Part shown: positions 62,226-64,000 of the stretch, piece after piece
How the letters are laid out: every line of letters starts with the position of its first letter
Position numbering within the stretch: position 1 is the stretch's first letter
Source of the DNA: Boudabousia liubingyangii
Lineage (GTDB): Bacteria; Actinomycetota; Actinomycetes; Actinomycetales; Actinomycetaceae
DNA length: 64,000 nt
Reading direction: 5' to 3'
Assembly: GCF_001907245.1 (NCBI RefSeq)
Contig: NZ_MQSU01000002.1
Coordinates: forward strand, 1 to 64,000
Made by a program: the position numbers and the translations under genes
Notes under the pieces: model-generated
What the model was told of the DNA's origin: nothing
What the model saw: only the letters and a program-made list of their open reading frames with translations
The model's database searches: none

Positions 62226-63479
62226 TTAGAGCCAGCGTTCAGGTTCAGTTAAGAAGTGGTCAAAAACTTGGAATGCCGCACCTAGAGAAGGTAAATCGAC
62301 ATCGGAAGAACCCGCCAGTACTTGGTTGGGTGCATAGTTACTGGAAAGTACTCTTTGATTGAGCTCTTGCTGGATTGTAGGTCGCAAGGCTTCCGTTAAT
62401 TCTGCTAGGTGACCGCCCAGCACGATGGTGTGGATATCTAGAACATTTACTACGCCTGCTAGGGCTTGGCCTAAGGCTCGCCCAGCTCTAGCTACCGCCT
62501 TCTGGGCTAGATGATCACCGTCGGCAATCGCCTTCAACAGGTCTGCACCGGGGGTGGTAACTGGACGACCGGCATTATTCATTAGGGCGCGCCTACCGGT
62601 GACCGTTTCCAAACAACCACGGGCGCCACAAGTACACAGAGCCCCGTTAGGATCAATGCAAACGTGGCCGATTTCGCCGGCCCAGCCATTAGCGCCATTA
62701 AGGATTTGGCCGTCCAAAACCGCGGTCATACCAATGCCAATCTCACCCGAGATAAAGATGAATGAATCATGCTTGACGACGCCGCCGGGGCGCTTGGCCC
62801 TAACCACCTGGGAGGTGACGTTAGATTCGTTGGCTACCTGCAGGTAGGTCTGGCCTGTTACAAAACCTTGTAAGTACTCCGTAAAATCTCGGTCATTCCA
62901 GCCGAGGTTAGGGGCGCGCAAAAGGTAGCGGGCGTCCTCGTCCACTAGGCCGGGGAGGGAAAGGCAAGCGCCCAATAGGCGTCCCTGAGGATACTTTTTA
63001 AGGGCCTGTAGGCAGTTAAGGGCTAAGCCGCGTAATCTTTCTAGGACTTCTTCTGGATCTCTGTACCTTAGGTCCTGGTCGACGCTTTCGAGGGCGACTG
63101 TGGCACCACTTAAAGAGACTAATCGGGCCGAAAGTCCTGAAACGTTAACAGCTAATCCTAGCGCGAAAAGTGCTTCCGGATTGATTTCCATGGGGATGCC
63201 GGGGCGTCCGGGTCCCTTATCGAGTTCTTGGTCTAAATCCTTGGCAGGGCGCAGAAAACCAGCATTTAGAAACTCTTCGGTCAATTTGGAGACCGTCGCT
63301 CGAGTAATGCCCGCTCTTTGGGCAATTTGGGCGCGAGAAACGGGTCCGTCGGCCTCGAGGAAGATTTTTAAAACGGTTTGTAGGTTTAGTTCTCTGAGGT
63401 TTCCGGGGATAAAACCACGTTTTTTGTCGGATTTCGTCTTTGGAATTTGATCCGTACCACTATTTTTCGTGCTTTCCAT
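62226..63479 (-). CDS. ROK-family transcriptional regulator (XylR-like)
   Basis: A sugar-responsive repressor of about 417 residues. The N-terminal winged helix (about 30-90) contains 'GPVSRAQIAQRAGITRATVSKLTEEFLNAGF'. The ROK sugar-binding domain follows, with zinc motif 'CTCGARGCLE' (about 280-290) and 'GEIGHVCIDPNG'. The start is the ATG at 63479, 6 nt after TATAGT, hence leaderless; a TTG at 63497 would place that box inside the gene. It is divergent from xylA, so it should be the xylose repressor. Confidence 0.88.
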   Translation of the reverse strand: MESTKNSGTDQIPKTKSDKKRGFIPGNLRELNLQTVLKIFLEADGPVSRAQIAQRAGITRATVSKLTEEFLNAGFLRPAKDLDQELDKGPGRPGIPMEINPEALFALGLAVNVSGLSARLVSLSGATVALESVDQDLRYRDPEEVLERLRGLALNCLQALKKYPQGRLLGACLSLPGLVDEDARYLLRAPNLGWNDRDFTEYLQGFVTGQTYLQVANESNVTSQVVRAKRPGGVVKHDSFIFISGEIGIGMTAVLDGQILNGANGWAGEIGHVCIDPNGALCTCGARGCLETVTGRRALMNNAGRPVTTPGADLLKAIADGDHLAQKAVARAGRALGQALAGVVNVLDIHTIVLGGHLAELTEALRPTIQQELNQRVLSSNYAPNQVLAGSSDVDLPSLGAAFQVFDHFLTEPERWL

Positions 63480-63485
63480 AGTTTG

Positions 63486-63491
63486 ACTATA
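63486..63491 (-). promoter_or_regulatory. -10 box TATAGT, leaderless start of the ROK gene
   Basis: On the minus strand TATAGT is followed by CAAACT and then the ATG, with no SD. The 72 bp between this ATG and xylA must also hold the xylA promoter and any XylR operator. Confidence 0.65.
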
Positions 63492-63551
63492 CCGCAAAAA
63501 AGGATTAGTTTAGTTTCTATCCAAATAAAAACTCAAAGATGAGGAGCAGAA

Positions 63552-64000
63552 ATGCGCAAACCACAACCTTCGGATAAATTCTCTTTCGGCCTCTGGACTG
63601 TGGGCTGGACTGCTGGTGACCCCTTCGGTGAACCGACCCGTCCCGCACTTGATCCCTGGGCCTACGCCGAAAAGCTCGCTGAACTAGGCGCTTGGGGCTT
63701 TACCTTCCACGATAACGACGTCTGGGCCTTCGACGCCTCTGACGCCGAACGTGCCGCCCGCGTCGAAAAGCTAGCCGAAGCTGCTAAGGCACACGACCTA
63801 ACCATCGAAATGGTTACCACCAACACCTTCAGCCACCCGATCTTCAAGGATGGCGGTCTCACCAACAACGATCGCAACATCCGCCGCTTCGGCCTCAAGA
63901 AGATCCTGCGCAACGTTGACCTAGCCGCTGAACTAGGCGCCACCACCTTCGTCATGTGGGGCGGCCGTGAAGGCTCTGAATACGATTCCTCCAAGGATCT
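63552..64000 (+). CDS. xylA: Xylose isomerase, N-terminal part (cut by window end)
   Basis: Converts D-xylose to D-xylulose. The first 149 residues are present: '[27 protein letters not shown]', '[10 protein letters not shown]' with the catalytic His, and '[15 protein letters not shown]', typical of class I actinobacterial enzymes. The SD is GAGGAG. The gene continues past 64000; xylB would be expected next, but cannot be seen. The codon bias suggests high expression. Confidence 0.95.
   Translation, partial: MRKPQPSDKFSFGLWTVGWTAGDPFGEPTRPALDPWAYAEKLAELGAWGFTFHDNDVWAFDASDAERAARVEKLAEAAKAHDLTIEMVTTNTFSHPIFKDGGLTNNDRNIRRFGLKKILRNVDLAAELGATTFVMWGGREGSEYDSSKD

Noticed and set aside
1-64000. CRISPR array, prophage, IS element or integron
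   Set aside because: No regularly spaced direct repeats, transposase, integrase or phage structural genes were seen. The only strong tandem repeats are inside tig.

Overview
The window reads as a chromosome segment of a moderate-GC actinobacterium, most likely of the Actinomycetaceae type. Lineage signs are the paired clpP genes beside tig, a DUF3516-type Ski2-like helicase, the FAHD-gltX gene pair, a murA-plsC-plsC operon, a zinc-free short bL32, the Glu-type RpiB, a MetP/MetS-like transporter pair, and SD-led genes mixed with leaderless ones. The genus cannot be fixed from this sequence alone. Gene density is high and there is no prophage, insertion sequence or CRISPR array. Many genes use the leucine codon CTA heavily, and CTAG is common.

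Layout. 1-450: 5S rRNA, presumably the end of an rrn operon. 0.4-10 kb: ThrE-like exporter, AspT/YidE-type transporter, ilvE, the DUF3516 helicase, a FAH-family protein and gltX. 10.3-10.5 kb: tRNA-Gln and tRNA-Glu. 10.8-16.3 kb: an oligopeptide ABC importer (binding lipoprotein, two permeases, fused dual ATPase). 16.4-24.8 kb: envelope and housekeeping genes (murA, two plsC-like genes, an AMIN-like lipoprotein, gpsA, ddl, an ATP-grasp enzyme, tRNA-His, orn). 24.9-28.5 kb: tRNA-Arg, ssb, ettA, tesB. 28.6-34.7 kb: carbohydrate region with a cysteine-less EIIB-like protein, malQ and a split glucose/GlcNAc-family PTS (EIIA, two EIIB, EIIC) with a GntR/UTRA regulator and two DasR-like operators. 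35-40.4 kb: M13 peptidase, rpiB, cysE/cysK, yigZ, rpmF. 40.5-43 kb: a secreted trypsin-like protease with a long Pro-rich stalk. 43.1-43.3 kb: tRNA-Pro and tRNA-Gly.

43.8-50.2 kb is a complete unsaturated-uronate catabolic cluster: eda, kdgK, a UlaA-type EIIC, kdgF-like cupin, kduI, kduD/dhuD, then an IclR regulator. Together they would turn 4-deoxy-unsaturated uronate, as released from pectin or glycosaminoglycans, into pyruvate and glyceraldehyde-3-phosphate. The EIIC has no EIIA or EIIB beside it, and the enzymes act on unphosphorylated sugars. 50.3-59 kb: an MMPL transporter, a MalY/PatB-type C-S lyase, a MetP/MetS-like importer behind an apparent leader-peptide attenuator, and a DHA2 efflux pump behind a pair of identical palindromes. 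59-62.1 kb: trigger factor with a histone-H1-like tail, clpP1 and clpP2. 62.2-64 kb: a ROK (XylR-like) regulator divergent from xylA, which runs off the end.

The points most worth a second look are the orphan UlaA-type EIIC in the uronate operon, the EIIB-like protein without its phospho-cysteine, the Tyr-Tyr-Phe leader peptide and terminator ahead of the MetP-like transporter, and the set of genes whose -10 box lies exactly 6 nt before the start codon (leaderless mRNAs).
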